IMG/VR virus record: IMGVR_UViG_3300042559_002699 | Coordinates: 1-64,000 of that record | Source of the DNA: a virus | Direction: 5' to 3' (one strand) | Length of the DNA stretch: 64,000 nucleotides | Shown here: positions 51,772 to 60,227 of the stretch, piece by piece | Layout: each line of letters starts with the position of its first letter | Numbering within the stretch: position 1 is the first letter of the stretch | The notes under the pieces: model-generated | The model's input: the letters and a program-made list of their open reading frames with translations, nothing else | What the model was told of the DNA's origin: nothing | Databases searched by the model: none | Made by a program: the position numbers and the translations under genes

Positions 51772-52632
51772 TTAATTATTTTTTAAGTATTTTATTAAGG
51801 AGTCTTTTTTTAGTGTAACATATTGGTCTGTATACCAGGGACACCAATTAGAGGATTTAAAATGAAACATGAAATTAACCCCGTTAATTTCAATCATATC
51901 TACATTGTATGGTACTGGAAATTCATATAATTTCATAATATTTAAAATCCCCAAAATTTTATCATTTAAATTTACCAAGGTTTCTTTATCTGAATAATAT
52001 TCTGGCTTTTCGTTGAATATTATTTCATTGTCCTTTATATAGATTCCACAATCATTATTTAAAGAAGAAATAACAACATTATCCGTTATATTTTGAATAG
52101 AATATAGTTTAAATATTTTTTTAATATATTTGTTATTTTTTGTCAATAATGATGACTGGTCAAACGTGTCTGTTTGTGGTATAACGCTTGGCTTAAAATT
52201 TAATGAGATATCAATTTTTTTCATATTTATCCCAAAAACACCACTCCACATGATTTCCAAGCCCAGAACATAATTTGGTATGTATATCAGGTCTGAAGAT
52301 TCAAAAAGTTCAGTCAGGTTAATATTTGAAATAAAAAACATATCAGAATCAATTTTAAAAACTGATTCTTCTGAAAAATAACTAAAAGCTTCGTTAAGAG
52401 CAGCCCCAGCAATATTTGATGGGTCTAAGTTGTAGTTAACTTGAATTCTAATACATTTGATATCTAATTCTTCACACATTTTTTTATTTTGAATTGCTTG
52501 CAATTCATCAGAAGCATTATTAAAAATAATGTATTCATAATCTCCTTCAACGTGATTTACAATACTCTCATATTGTAATTTAATAAAATCTTCATGTTTA
52601 TCAAAAATAGAAATTATTTGTACTTTACTCAT
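51772..52632 (-). CDS. Putative GT-A glycosyltransferase
   Basis: 286 residues. KVQIISIFDKHEDFIKLQYESI, then YEYIIFNNAS and SVFKIDSDMFFISNINL with a D-x-D metal motif near residue 94, as in GT2/GT8-type phage enzymes. Family not resolved. Overlaps the DUF3431 gene by 4 bp. By eye its base composition is more AT-rich than the flanking RfbH and GT31 genes. Confidence 0.65.
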   Translation of the reverse strand: MSKVQIISIFDKHEDFIKLQYESIVNHVEGDYEYIIFNNASDELQAIQNKKMCEELDIKCIRIQVNYNLDPSNIAGAALNEAFSYFSEESVFKIDSDMFFISNINLTELFESSDLIYIPNYVLGLEIMWSGVFGINMKKIDISLNFKPSVIPQTDTFDQSSLLTKNNKYIKKIFKLYSIQNITDNVVISSLNNDCGIYIKDNEIIFNEKPEYYSDKETLVNLNDKILGILNIMKLYEFPVPYNVDMIEINGVNFMFHFKSSNWCPWYTDQYVTLKKDSLIKYLKNN

Positions 52633-53318
52633 AATTTTGTCTTGTATTTTGAATTAAATATGTAGCATTCAAGTCTTTCAATTAACCACGGGGCTGTTTC
52701 GTTTTCTTCCAATAAAGAAGTCACTTTTATATAAAAATCAAGGGATCTTAAATGAACATGTTCTTTGGATATTCCGAAATGACCCCCTGGTATGAATTCA
52801 TACATATTTGGCCTGGGTTCATCAAATAATAAATCCCAGTACACATCAACGTTGATATTTGGATTGTGGTCATGAGGCATCCCGTTGCTATAACAGGAGA
52901 TTACATTACCTTTCCCGTGATGCTGTGACGGATGCATCGTGTGCATTACCCCCCCTCTTTCTGAGGGAACCTTAATAGTATTAAAGTGATATCCATAATA
53001 CCCACCAATATTCAATGCTGAACGATTTATAAAGGTTTCAATATTACCATTAACAACATAGATTAAATCTTCCCAATGATCAAATGGGTAATCCTGAGCA
53101 AAAAATGTATAATCGGATAAATTGTAATAATTATTTTTAATATGATTGAAAAAACTATGTACGCATCTGCCAATATTTGGTTCAATTAAAATTTCACCAC
53201 TAGACAATGGGAGTGCATTTCCCTTTCGATAAATTGTTTTTTTAACATTATCATCAATTAACGACAACCAATCGATTGGTTTATCATAAGCGGATATCAC
53301 CAATTCTTTATCTTCCAT
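52629..53318 (-). CDS. DUF3431-family protein (glycan-associated)
   Basis: 229 residues from the ATG at 53318; an upstream TTG at 53363 would overlap the previous gene by 56 bp and is less likely. Family signs: VISAYDKPIDWLSLI start, YRKGN, EPNIGRCVHSFFNHIKNNYYNLSDYTFFAQDYPF, then YEFIPGGHFGISKEHVHLR and APWLIERLECYIF. DUF3431 proteins occur with glycosyltransferases in fungi, plants and bacteria and probably have a GT-A-like fold. Function inferred only. Confidence 0.72.
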   Translation of the reverse strand: MEDKELVISAYDKPIDWLSLIDDNVKKTIYRKGNALPLSSGEILIEPNIGRCVHSFFNHIKNNYYNLSDYTFFAQDYPFDHWEDLIYVVNGNIETFINRSALNIGGYYGYHFNTIKVPSERGGVMHTMHPSQHHGKGNVISCYSNGMPHDHNPNINVDVYWDLLFDEPRPNMYEFIPGGHFGISKEHVHLRSLDFYIKVTSLLEENETAPWLIERLECYIFNSKYKTKL

Positions 53319-53973
53319 AATTAGGGTAAATCGAATTGGTACCAAAGTGTCTATGAAATGCAAATGGTTTTATTCCTTCTATTTCTGGTATCATTGTTTC
53401 GTGTGAGAAGTATTTGGCAACATCAATGTCTGCAAATTTACATCCTTCTTCTATATACCTATGCCTATAATGCGCACATATAAATCCGTCTTCATTTGTA
53501 AATCCATAGAAAGACTTCCATTCCAGATTTAATTTATTTGGAATATCTATTAATTTTTTACTTCTTAGAGAAACACTATTTCCCTGGCGAACGATTTCTC
53601 CATTTATATCACGGTACGAATAATCATCTGAAGGTAAAGCCCAAGGAGCTCCTATGTAATCATATTCTAAAAATTCATTCCTCCAAGATTCCGGATTTAC
53701 TATAAAACCATCATCGTGAATGAGAATTGCATAATCTGTTTCTATATGTTTGGATAGATTATAAATTATATTATAATTCCACTCATCAATATTTGAACTT
53801 CTTTCGGTATACTCATGTTTTATGAAAGCAGGTAAATTTTCTGGTTTTATATCGGAAGCTAATTTAACATCTCCAAATTGGATTCCCCTGCAACTATATT
53901 CCAGAGCTTTTATTGTCTGAGGGATTCTAACGCTTGTTAAAGCTATGAGAGTTACGTTTTCTAGTTTAAGCAT
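53308..53973 (-). CDS. DUF5672-like glycosyltransferase
   Basis: 221 residues. NVTLIALTSVRIPQTIKALEYS, YAILIHDDGFIVNPESWRNEFLEYDYIGAPW split around the D-D-G metal site, RQGNSVSLRSKKLIDIP, then TNEDGFICAHYR. These match DUF5672, a GT-A family common in phage and bacterial glycan clusters. Probably transfers a hexose. Confidence 0.78.
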   Translation of the reverse strand: MLKLENVTLIALTSVRIPQTIKALEYSCRGIQFGDVKLASDIKPENLPAFIKHEYTERSSNIDEWNYNIIYNLSKHIETDYAILIHDDGFIVNPESWRNEFLEYDYIGAPWALPSDDYSYRDINGEIVRQGNSVSLRSKKLIDIPNKLNLEWKSFYGFTNEDGFICAHYRHRYIEEGCKFADIDVAKYFSHETMIPEIEGIKPFAFHRHFGTNSIYPNYGR

Positions 53974-53995
53974 ATCTTATTTCGGGGGTTGTTCA

Positions 53996-54559
53996 TTAAA
54001 TCCTAGATAGAATAGTAAGTCCGTTATTGTTTGTAAACCTTTCTCCAATTCTCCATTCTCCTTCAGATAGGAATTCCTCCACTGCTCTCCAGATTCCTTC
54101 TTTTCCTGGGGTTTCTCCTTTGATTGCAAAAGTTTCTGTATCGTGAAGGCCTATGTATTTTTTAACAGAAGGCGAATGGATTCTTAATTCTTCCTTTAGT
54201 TGATCGTAATCATGAAGGGTATCGATGAATAAAAAATCACATTCAATGGGATCCATTTTTAAGGTATCTGACTCTATAAATTCAAATTCAATTTCTCTCT
54301 CTTCTGCAATTTCATAAACCAAATCTAAATTGCATCCAGACGGGTCATGATTGATATAAGTTTTAGGATGAACGATGTCCACAGAGATTAATTTTTTTGG
54401 CTGCCCTAGTAAAAAAGCCCAGGTTGAAACTATGCTTCTAACCCCCATTTCGATAACAACGTCGCATTCTTCTGTGTATCTCCTTAAAGTAGGTAAATGC
54501 TCGTTGATGTCTAATGCAGTAGCGCATTTATTAAGGTAAATTTGTTCTAAATTATTCAT
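53996..54559 (-). CDS. Class I SAM-dependent methyltransferase-like protein
   Basis: 187 residues. DVVIEMGVRSIVSTWAFL is motif I (E-x-G), KKLISVDIVHP the second strand, and CDFLFIDTLHDYDQLKEEL the fourth, followed by KKYIGLHDT. This is the cephalosporin hydroxylase/CmcI-like branch often found beside glycosyltransferases. A sugar or virion protein target is possible. The glycine-poor motif I (EMGVRS) leaves activity less certain. Confidence 0.7.
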   Translation of the reverse strand: MNNLEQIYLNKCATALDINEHLPTLRRYTEECDVVIEMGVRSIVSTWAFLLGQPKKLISVDIVHPKTYINHDPSGCNLDLVYEIAEEREIEFEFIESDTLKMDPIECDFLFIDTLHDYDQLKEELRIHSPSVKKYIGLHDTETFAIKGETPGKEGIWRAVEEFLSEGEWRIGERFTNNNGLTILSRI

Positions 54560-54575
54560 TTTATTTTATATATTA

Positions 54576-55259
54576 TTAGTATTTATGTCTCCCGTATTCT
54601 ATTTCCCATTTTTTTCTTTCCCAAGGGATGTGATTATTATACTGACCTTCCCAAGTTCTGTTAACAACATTAATTCGATTTAAATAGAAAGGATCCCCAT
54701 ATCTCATATAGAGTCTTTTGTACATATCGCAGTCCATTAGCCAGATTAAATTTGAGTCAAACCAAACATCTCCGGTATTTTTAAAACTTAAAACACTCGG
54801 AGAGCTTATTAAATTATTCCCCGTCATAATGTCTTCTGTATATCTTGGATAATAAAATCTCTCGAAGTTAATTCCATCTGTAGTGTGACAAGAAGCTGTT
54901 ACCAGCCAGTCTATATCATTAGAAGAAAAAGAATCTCTTATTTCTTTTAGAGAATTAATGTGATATAGAAAATCGTCCTGGAAAATAATTTTAATTATTT
55001 CACCAGTAGAATTAGAAATTGCATTATTAATATTACTAGAGGAATTCCCCCTATTATTTTCGTTTTTAAAATATTTAACATCCATACCCAATGATGAATA
55101 TTTCTCGCATACAGATTTAATCTCCTCGTTTTGGCTGTGGTCTGAAATTACAACTTCAAAGTCTTGATAGGTCTGTTCTTTAATTTTTTCCAAATTAAAG
55201 TCTAGAAAATCCTTTCCTCTCCCGTGCATCTCGTAACAAGGTATACAAATTGATATCAT
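54576..55259 (-). CDS. Glycosyltransferase family 2
   Basis: 227 residues. ISICIPCYEMHGRGKDFL, YQDFEVVISDHSQNEEI, YFKNENNRGNSSSNINNAI and IIKIIFQDDFLY (QDD metal motif) give a GT2 enzyme. The C-terminal part (VWFDSNLIWLMDCDMYKRLY) holds the acceptor side, with MDCD at the usual E/D-D place. One base separates it from the GT31-like gene upstream. Confidence 0.88.
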   Translation of the reverse strand: MISICIPCYEMHGRGKDFLDFNLEKIKEQTYQDFEVVISDHSQNEEIKSVCEKYSSLGMDVKYFKNENNRGNSSSNINNAISNSTGEIIKIIFQDDFLYHINSLKEIRDSFSSNDIDWLVTASCHTTDGINFERFYYPRYTEDIMTGNNLISSPSVLSFKNTGDVWFDSNLIWLMDCDMYKRLYMRYGDPFYLNRINVVNRTWEGQYNNHIPWERKKWEIEYGRHKY

Positions 55260-55260
55260 C

Positions 55261-55956
55261 TTATCTTATTAACATTGGATTGACTTGAACCTTAGATTCT
55301 GGAGGAGAAGGAGGTACCATATTAGGCCAATCGAATCCATTCTGTCCCATGTGAATAAACGTTGGATAGATTCCAAATGAATTTAAAACGTATCCGGTAG
55401 CTGCGTCTTCAAATACCATGGTGGAATATTTTTCCTTTGATTGGGAAATTTTAGAGATAGATTCTTTACTTAAGTAATATCCTCCACCACCACAATAGGT
55501 ACAAAGAGGAACTCTTACTGGGGTTCTATTCATCTCTGCGGATTCACATTTTCCCATGTGCCAGGTCGATACGTTTTCAGGGTTAGTTATCTGTGTAACT
55601 ATTCCAAAATAATCTTTATCTCCGTGAATAGAAAGGCAAGAATAAATCTTTTCGATATCCAGTTCTATATCATCGTCTGTTTTTATCATTCCTTTAATCG
55701 AGTCGGAATAATTTTCATTCACAAAAGAAACAGCTGCTTGTGTTTTTAAGGGAAGAGATTCGTAGTTATCAGGAACTTTTAGATAGACTATTTTGTTCTC
55801 TTCGTCTACTTTATATTCCGAGTCTAGATTTAAATCTCCTATAAAATAATAGAATATAATATCACCGTTGTTTGTTTCTAGGAGATGTTTTTTTTGTTCA
55901 TCCCTGTGCTTACTTCCCTTATGAGAAAGAATAGCCATAAAAAATTTATCTTTCAT
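55261..55956 (-). CDS. GT31-like (beta-1,3-galactosyltransferase/Fringe-type) glycosyltransferase
   Basis: 231 residues. KFFMAILSHKGSKHRDEQ, YESLPLKTQAAVSFV, GMIKTDDDIELD (the DDD metal motif), YCGGGGYYLS and FEDAATGYVLNSFGI follow the order seen in animal beta-3-GalT/Fringe enzymes (K-x-x, kvDDDv, gy.ls, EDv..G). Most likely moves Gal or GlcNAc in beta-1,3 linkage. No membrane anchor, as expected for a phage enzyme. Confidence 0.85.
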   Translation of the reverse strand: MKDKFFMAILSHKGSKHRDEQKKHLLETNNGDIIFYYFIGDLNLDSEYKVDEENKIVYLKVPDNYESLPLKTQAAVSFVNENYSDSIKGMIKTDDDIELDIEKIYSCLSIHGDKDYFGIVTQITNPENVSTWHMGKCESAEMNRTPVRVPLCTYCGGGGYYLSKESISKISQSKEKYSTMVFEDAATGYVLNSFGIYPTFIHMGQNGFDWPNMVPPSPPESKVQVNPMLIR

Positions 55957-56704
55957 TTAATGTTTCTAATCTGGTGTATTTTTCTTTTGATCTAATGTAT
56001 CTTGCTACCTCTTCTTGTCTATGAACTTTAGTTGCTCCGTCCCTTGTGGGATTAGCTACGTTATAAACATAAAGAATATCAGGAATAAATCTGCTTCTCT
56101 CTTTTGACATCTCCAACATTGGAAGCATAAATGCCTGATCCCCTGTTACGTCAAGCCATTCACCATCGGGTAATTTAAAGTCCTCTTCCTTGATTTTCAA
56201 AAACAATTCTCTTCTATAAGTTCTTAGATGAGAAGCCATCCATCTGTATTCCCTAAATAAATTTCCTTGTATTATATGATCTGGGTAAGCATAATAACTT
56301 CCAGAAACGTCGTTATAAGGATATTCTTCATATCTTCCATAGGTCATCCAGACTTCTCCGGAATTATAGACCTCATTTAGTTTTTTTAGAACCTGGTTGT
56401 TTTTTAAACAATCATCCCCATCGACAGAAACCACTATAGAATTTTCCTTAGAAAGAAGAGTGAGCTCTAGAATATTTCGGACCTGCGAGAATATTTTATT
56501 CTCATTTCTTATAGCTCTTAATTTTCCTGGAAATTCTTTTTGTATCCTGGAGCATATCTCAAAAGTCTTATCGGTTGAAATGTCGTCTATAACGATAACT
56601 TCAAAGTTATCATAATCCTGGTTTAAACAGCTGTATAGACATCCCTCTATCCAATTCTCGTGATTAAAGGTGTTTATCGTTATGGAAAAGAAGTTGTTGC
56701 TCAT
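55946..56704 (-). CDS. Glycosyltransferase family 2
   Basis: 252 residues from the ATG at 56704, whose ATGA overlaps the stop of the fucosyltransferase gene; an in-frame TTG at 56725 is less likely. FFSITINTFNHENWIEGCLYS, YDNFEVIVIDDISTDKTFEIC (first acidic pair) and NSIVVSVDGDDCLKN (DGDD metal motif) define GT2. GEWLDVTGDQAFMLPML is the acceptor/base region. It overlaps the GT31-like gene by 11 bp. Confidence 0.9.
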   Translation of the reverse strand: MSNNFFSITINTFNHENWIEGCLYSCLNQDYDNFEVIVIDDISTDKTFEICSRIQKEFPGKLRAIRNENKIFSQVRNILELTLLSKENSIVVSVDGDDCLKNNQVLKKLNEVYNSGEVWMTYGRYEEYPYNDVSGSYYAYPDHIIQGNLFREYRWMASHLRTYRRELFLKIKEEDFKLPDGEWLDVTGDQAFMLPMLEMSKERSRFIPDILYVYNVANPTRDGATKVHRQEEVARYIRSKEKYTRLETLNER

Positions 56705-57549
56705 ATTATTTCCCATCCCTCGCAATATATGTCACTCGTGTCTTTAGGTAAAGAAGGACCAAACCATCTGGAAGGAGCTATAACTCTCTTGTCCTTAGAT
56801 CTATTTAACCAGGCACCCCACCAGCTAAAAGAAGAGTTTGCAATAATGTGATGGTCACACATTGTCATAATTGCAAGATCCACATATGGATTGTTAGTTT
56901 CTGAAAATATAAAACTGTCTCCTTCAAATTTTTTCTTGCACCATTCGATATCGTCAGAAAAAACTAGAAACACAGAATTTTTTAGATCGAATTTTTCAAT
57001 TGCAGATTTATAATAGTCATCGGAACAAACCGGATGATGGTTTGGATATAGCGTATAATCCCCCCTTCTTACGTGAATAGAAATTACATTCTTATTTGAT
57101 GATAGAGAATGAACCTTCTCTAATAGAAAATTTCTTGCTTCTTCTTCATCTTCTTTTTTAAAAGTAAAGATTTCTAGAATTTCTTCCCTATATTTTTTAA
57201 AATATTCCTCGGTTTGAAAGTATCCAGATAAATCTGTATATGGTTCCAAAGATAGAACCTGAGGATTGAATTTAAAATCCCCCTCGTAGTAAATGTACTG
57301 AGGTTTTACCTCACTGAACGGAATTAAATATTTTGACGGGATATTGAAACAATCTAAAAGATCGCACTTAACATTCGTCTGTAATCCGGTTTTAACGTCA
57401 ATTGGTCCGCTTCCAATTTTTCTGGTGCAATTCTCAATAGGAATTCCGGCACCAAATCCTCTTTCTTTTGCTATTCCTACTGTTGAAGCAAGCTGGAACA
57501 TCTGATTTCCAAGCCTTCCCATGTAGCCGATGCTTCTAAAATAAATCAT
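56701..57549 (-). CDS. GT11 alpha-1,2-fucosyltransferase
   Basis: 282 residues with all canonical motifs: GYMGRLGNQMFQLAS at the N-terminus, ISIHVRRGDYTLYP (GDP-fucose binding), YYKSAIEKF, LVFSDDIEWCKK and ANSSFSWWGAWLN. This is a close match to FUT1/FUT2-type bacterial enzymes that put fucose alpha-1,2 on galactose. It heads a minus-strand run of glycosyltransferases, back to back with the plus-strand GT7 gene; the 77-bp divergent gap (57550-57626) should hold promoters, but no class A or B motif was seen there. Confidence 0.92.
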   Translation of the reverse strand: MIYFRSIGYMGRLGNQMFQLASTVGIAKERGFGAGIPIENCTRKIGSGPIDVKTGLQTNVKCDLLDCFNIPSKYLIPFSEVKPQYIYYEGDFKFNPQVLSLEPYTDLSGYFQTEEYFKKYREEILEIFTFKKEDEEEARNFLLEKVHSLSSNKNVISIHVRRGDYTLYPNHHPVCSDDYYKSAIEKFDLKNSVFLVFSDDIEWCKKKFEGDSFIFSETNNPYVDLAIMTMCDHHIIANSSFSWWGAWLNRSKDKRVIAPSRWFGPSLPKDTSDIYCEGWEII

Positions 57550-57626
57550 AGAATAATTTAAAATTATACCGGGGAAGAAGAATAATGTTTCGGAAACTTT
57601 AACAAAAGTATGAACTAAAATATCTG

Positions 57627-58295
57627 ATGTCTAAAAAATTATCTATCATAGTTCCATATAGGGACAGAGAAGAACATTTAAAAAAATTTGTTCCCCATAT
57701 GGAGAATTCAGAATTCTTAAGGGATTTGGATTACGAGATTGTAATTGTTGAACAGGACGATAAACCTTTCAACAGAGGAAAATTATTAAACGTCGGAGCA
57801 CTTGAATCACCTTCTGCAGATTACTATTGTTTCCATGACGTTGATATGTTACCAATAACATCGGATTATACTTATACCCCGAATCCAACCCATTTAGCAG
57901 CTGAAGCGGAGCAATTTGGATACAAACTCCCTTACCATAAGTATTTCGGAGGGGTTACCATTTTCGATAAGCATTCCTTTATCAAGGCAAATGGATATTC
58001 TAACGATTACTGGGGGTGGGGAGCAGAGGATGACGACGTTATGTTGAGATGCATTTTAAATGGGATCCCAACATCTAGGAAAAATGGAAGATATAGATCG
58101 TTAGCTCACGAAAGAAATATTGTCAAAGATTTATATGACGAGAATCTTAAAAAATATTTCTCATTTAGCTCCCCTGAAGGGCAAAAAAATGCGATGGAAA
58201 AAATAAATTCGGATGGATTAACAACTCTAAAATATGAAATCTTAGAAGAAAGGAAGATCTCAGATAAAACTAGAATCGTAAAAGTTAAAATTTAA
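57627..58295 (+). CDS. GT7-like beta-1,4-galactosyltransferase
   Basis: 222 residues with the full animal-type beta4GalT motif set: SIIVPYRDREEHLKKF, EQDDKPFNRGKLLNVG at 42-57, CFHDVDMLP at 68-76 (DVD metal motif), YFGGVTIFDKHSFIKANGYSND, then YWGWGAEDDDVMLR at 128-141 (the GWGxEDDD acceptor loop). Animal members add Gal (or GalNAc) beta-1,4 to GlcNAc. The catalytic domain stands alone, with no anchor. Product could be the acceptor for the neighbouring fucosyltransferase. Confidence 0.92.
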   Translation: MSKKLSIIVPYRDREEHLKKFVPHMENSEFLRDLDYEIVIVEQDDKPFNRGKLLNVGALESPSADYYCFHDVDMLPITSDYTYTPNPTHLAAEAEQFGYKLPYHKYFGGVTIFDKHSFIKANGYSNDYWGWGAEDDDVMLRCILNGIPTSRKNGRYRSLAHERNIVKDLYDENLKKYFSFSSPEGQKNAMEKINSDGLTTLKYEILEERKISDKTRIVKVKI

Positions 58296-58296
58296 A

Positions 58297-58306
58297 AATA
58301 TATAAG
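58297..58306 (+). promoter_or_regulatory. Class B-like promoter motif with hairpin, before the HAD gene
   Basis: Plus-strand AATATATAAG, 17 nt before the GTG start, followed at once by a small hairpin (GGGA...TCCC, 58306-58318). The layout copies that upstream of the neck gene. Confidence 0.35.
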
Positions 58307-58323
58307 GGAAATTATCCCAAAGA

Positions 58324-58881
58324 GTGATAGAAATTAAAGGAATAGATACCGGTAACAGATTAGTTATTTTTGATTTAGATGATACTATTGTCAGAACTGA
58401 TGCAAAGATAAAAATTGTAGACAGAAAAACCGGGAAAATTATCAAGTCCTTAACCCCTCAGGAATTCAACACATTCGAATCTAAACCATCTAAGCACGTT
58501 CTGGATTTTGGGGATTTTCTAAACCCTGAAATTCTAAGACAGGGAAGATTTATCCATGAGATATTTAACAAGCTCAAAAGCTACTATAAGAGAGGAATCC
58601 CTGTTGCTATTGTGACTGCTAGAAGCTCTAGCAAGCTCGTGAGGGACTTCTTTTTAGAAAATGGGATTGACATACATCCACAACTTGTAATTGCTATAAG
58701 TGATCCTCAGTATGGTTATAAAGGAACCATTGCAGATAGAAAAAAGGAAGCAATAAAAGATTTAATTGATTTAGGATTTAAGCATTTGACTTTCTTTGAT
58801 GATAGCCAAGAAAATTTAACTCTTGCTAAAGAAGCAGAGGGATATAAAGGTGCTACAATTAAACTGATTAAAGTTGATTAA
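58324..58881 (+). CDS. HAD-family phosphatase
   Basis: 185 residues from a GTG start (next ATG far inside). LVIFDLDDTIVRTD is HAD motif I (DxDxT), VAIVTARSSSKLV motif II (T in VTAR), and LTFFDDSQENL motif IV (DD). KGTIADRKKEAIKDLI supplies the motif III lysine. The pattern is close to the 3'-phosphatase half of phage polynucleotide kinases and to small phage nucleotide phosphatases; no kinase domain is attached. Its stop overlaps the convergent 73-residue gene by 4 bp. Confidence 0.85.
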   Translation: MIEIKGIDTGNRLVIFDLDDTIVRTDAKIKIVDRKTGKIIKSLTPQEFNTFESKPSKHVLDFGDFLNPEILRQGRFIHEIFNKLKSYYKRGIPVAIVTARSSSKLVRDFFLENGIDIHPQLVIAISDPQYGYKGTIADRKKEAIKDLIDLGFKHLTFFDDSQENLTLAKEAEGYKGATIKLIKVD

Positions 58882-59099
58882 AGACCAGATCTAAGGTCCT
58901 CTAGAGATCTCGGGATTGTCAATCTCAGATGCTCCAGATTTTTCTCTAGTATTTCAGGACTTACGTTTCTAGTTAAGATTTGAACAGTTTCCAATACACC
59001 AAGGGCAAATCCTAATTTTCCTTTGATGATAGCATTTTCTTTCATGAGCATTTGCTCTCTTCTAGAAAGTTCCCCCTCCTTAATTTTTTTCTTTGGCAT
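58878..59099 (-). CDS. Small helical protein, unknown
   Basis: 73 residues, basic start (PKKKIKEGELSRREQML) then an amphipathic helix; no family recognised. It is convergent with the HAD gene. Small basic helical proteins like this are common as early phage accessory factors. Confidence 0.6.
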   Translation of the reverse strand: MPKKKIKEGELSRREQMLMKENAIIKGKLGFALGVLETVQILTRNVSPEILEKNLEHLRLTIPRSLEDLRSGL

Positions 59100-59136
59100 A
59101 TAAAATATGTATCAAAGATCCAAATTTATTTAGAAT

Positions 59137-59892
59137 TTATTTAGAATTAAGGTAATCTTCCAATCTACGATATCTTTCATTATTAGGAAGACCGTGTACG
59201 TCCATAGGACTGTCGCACAATCTAGTGTACCACATGTGAATTGCTATGTCAGGAGAATCTTTCTCAATCCTTGGATTGGTTGACTTAAATCTGGAATCAA
59301 AGTAAGGGTAAAGATAATGAATTTTTATTTTGTTCTCCTTCATCAGCCAGCAGAAAAGATAAAAAGGTTCGCATTCAGATTCTATATTATCATGAGGCCA
59401 GATTTTATCGTGAGGATATATGAAATCATCCAAATATTCTTTCTTAAAATGAATTCCTAAAGAATTCTTCCAATTTTGTCCATCGTATTTGAAATCGATA
59501 TTTTTAATATCTAAATTGACATGCTGCAAATCTTCAACCCTACCAGCCAAAAAGAAAGAGTTGAAAGCTACTGGATTGTTTCCTCTGAAATGACAATATG
59601 CTTCAGAAATAGCAGAAATCCCAATATCTTCCATTTCCATTTTTTCAAGGAGTTTAATTACTTCAGATTTATTTTCGATGAAGCAATCTTCATCGATATG
59701 GATATACCATTTTTGATTTGTTTTCTTAACCTCATTTATCCAAAGAAACCAGGACTTTGGCCATCCCCCTCTTCCGTCGACGACAATGAAGGAACTTTCA
59801 GGAAAATTTGATTTTAATATACTCTGTTGATAATTTATCCATTTAGTGGATAAAGAAGGGGTAACAAAAACTATGTCTGAATCTTTGATCAT
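59137..59892 (-). CDS. Putative glycosyltransferase
   Basis: 251 residues. DIVFVTPSLSTKWINYQQSIL, SSFIVVDGRGGWPKSWFLW, KWYIHIDEDCFIENK (D-E-D metal motif near residue 68) and PHDNIESECEPFYLFCW give a GT-A pattern; the end HMWYTRLCDSPMDVHGLPNNERY is unlike other local enzymes. Family not resolved. It is the last glycosyltransferase of island B. Confidence 0.65.
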   Translation of the reverse strand: MIKDSDIVFVTPSLSTKWINYQQSILKSNFPESSFIVVDGRGGWPKSWFLWINEVKKTNQKWYIHIDEDCFIENKSEVIKLLEKMEMEDIGISAISEAYCHFRGNNPVAFNSFFLAGRVEDLQHVNLDIKNIDFKYDGQNWKNSLGIHFKKEYLDDFIYPHDKIWPHDNIESECEPFYLFCWLMKENKIKIHYLYPYFDSRFKSTNPRIEKDSPDIAIHMWYTRLCDSPMDVHGLPNNERYRRLEDYLNSK

Positions 59893-59927
59893 ATTTGATT
59901 TATACCAGGAAAAGAAAGATAAGTTTC

Positions 59928-60227
59928 TTAAAAGAGAGATTTGACGTGTCTCAGAGCAACATCAAAAACGGAATTCTTAGGATCATTAGGCCAGTTACCA
60001 ACAAAGGCTAGCATCGAGGTAGCTTTTTTCTGAACCTCTTTTTCTGGAACTATGTTGCTCTTCTTGATTGCTGCAACCAATTCTTCTGCTAATTTCTTAC
60101 CGCTCTTATAAATGTCAGAGATTTTTTTATCTTCTGGAATGTTAAGAAGTTCGTGCATTAGATTCTTTCTTGTTCTTGATTCGTTTAAAGATTCGGTGAA
60201 AGATTCATAGAGTGCTAGATTTTTCAT
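59928..60227 (-). CDS. Small protein with T4-internal-protein-like leader, unknown
   Basis: 99 residues. The start KNLALYESFTESLNESR closely matches the start of the next gene (KNIILYEEFSDGLNRLR) and resembles the capsid-targeting tag of T4 internal proteins, KTYQEFIAEA. The rest is a small helical body (LAEELVAAIKKSNIVPEKEVQKKA...). Possibly a packaged protein injected with DNA. Overlaps the methyltransferase gene by 4 bp. Confidence 0.6.
   Translation of the reverse strand: MKNLALYESFTESLNESRTRKNLMHELLNIPEDKKISDIYKSGKKLAEELVAAIKKSNIVPEKEVQKKATSMLAFVGNWPNDPKNSVFDVALRHVKSLF

Noticed and set aside
43343-59892. T4-like DNA glucosylation by the glycosyltransferases
   Set aside because: None resembles T4 alpha- or beta-glucosyltransferase, and no dCMP hydroxymethylase is in the window; the families are those acting on sugars or proteins.
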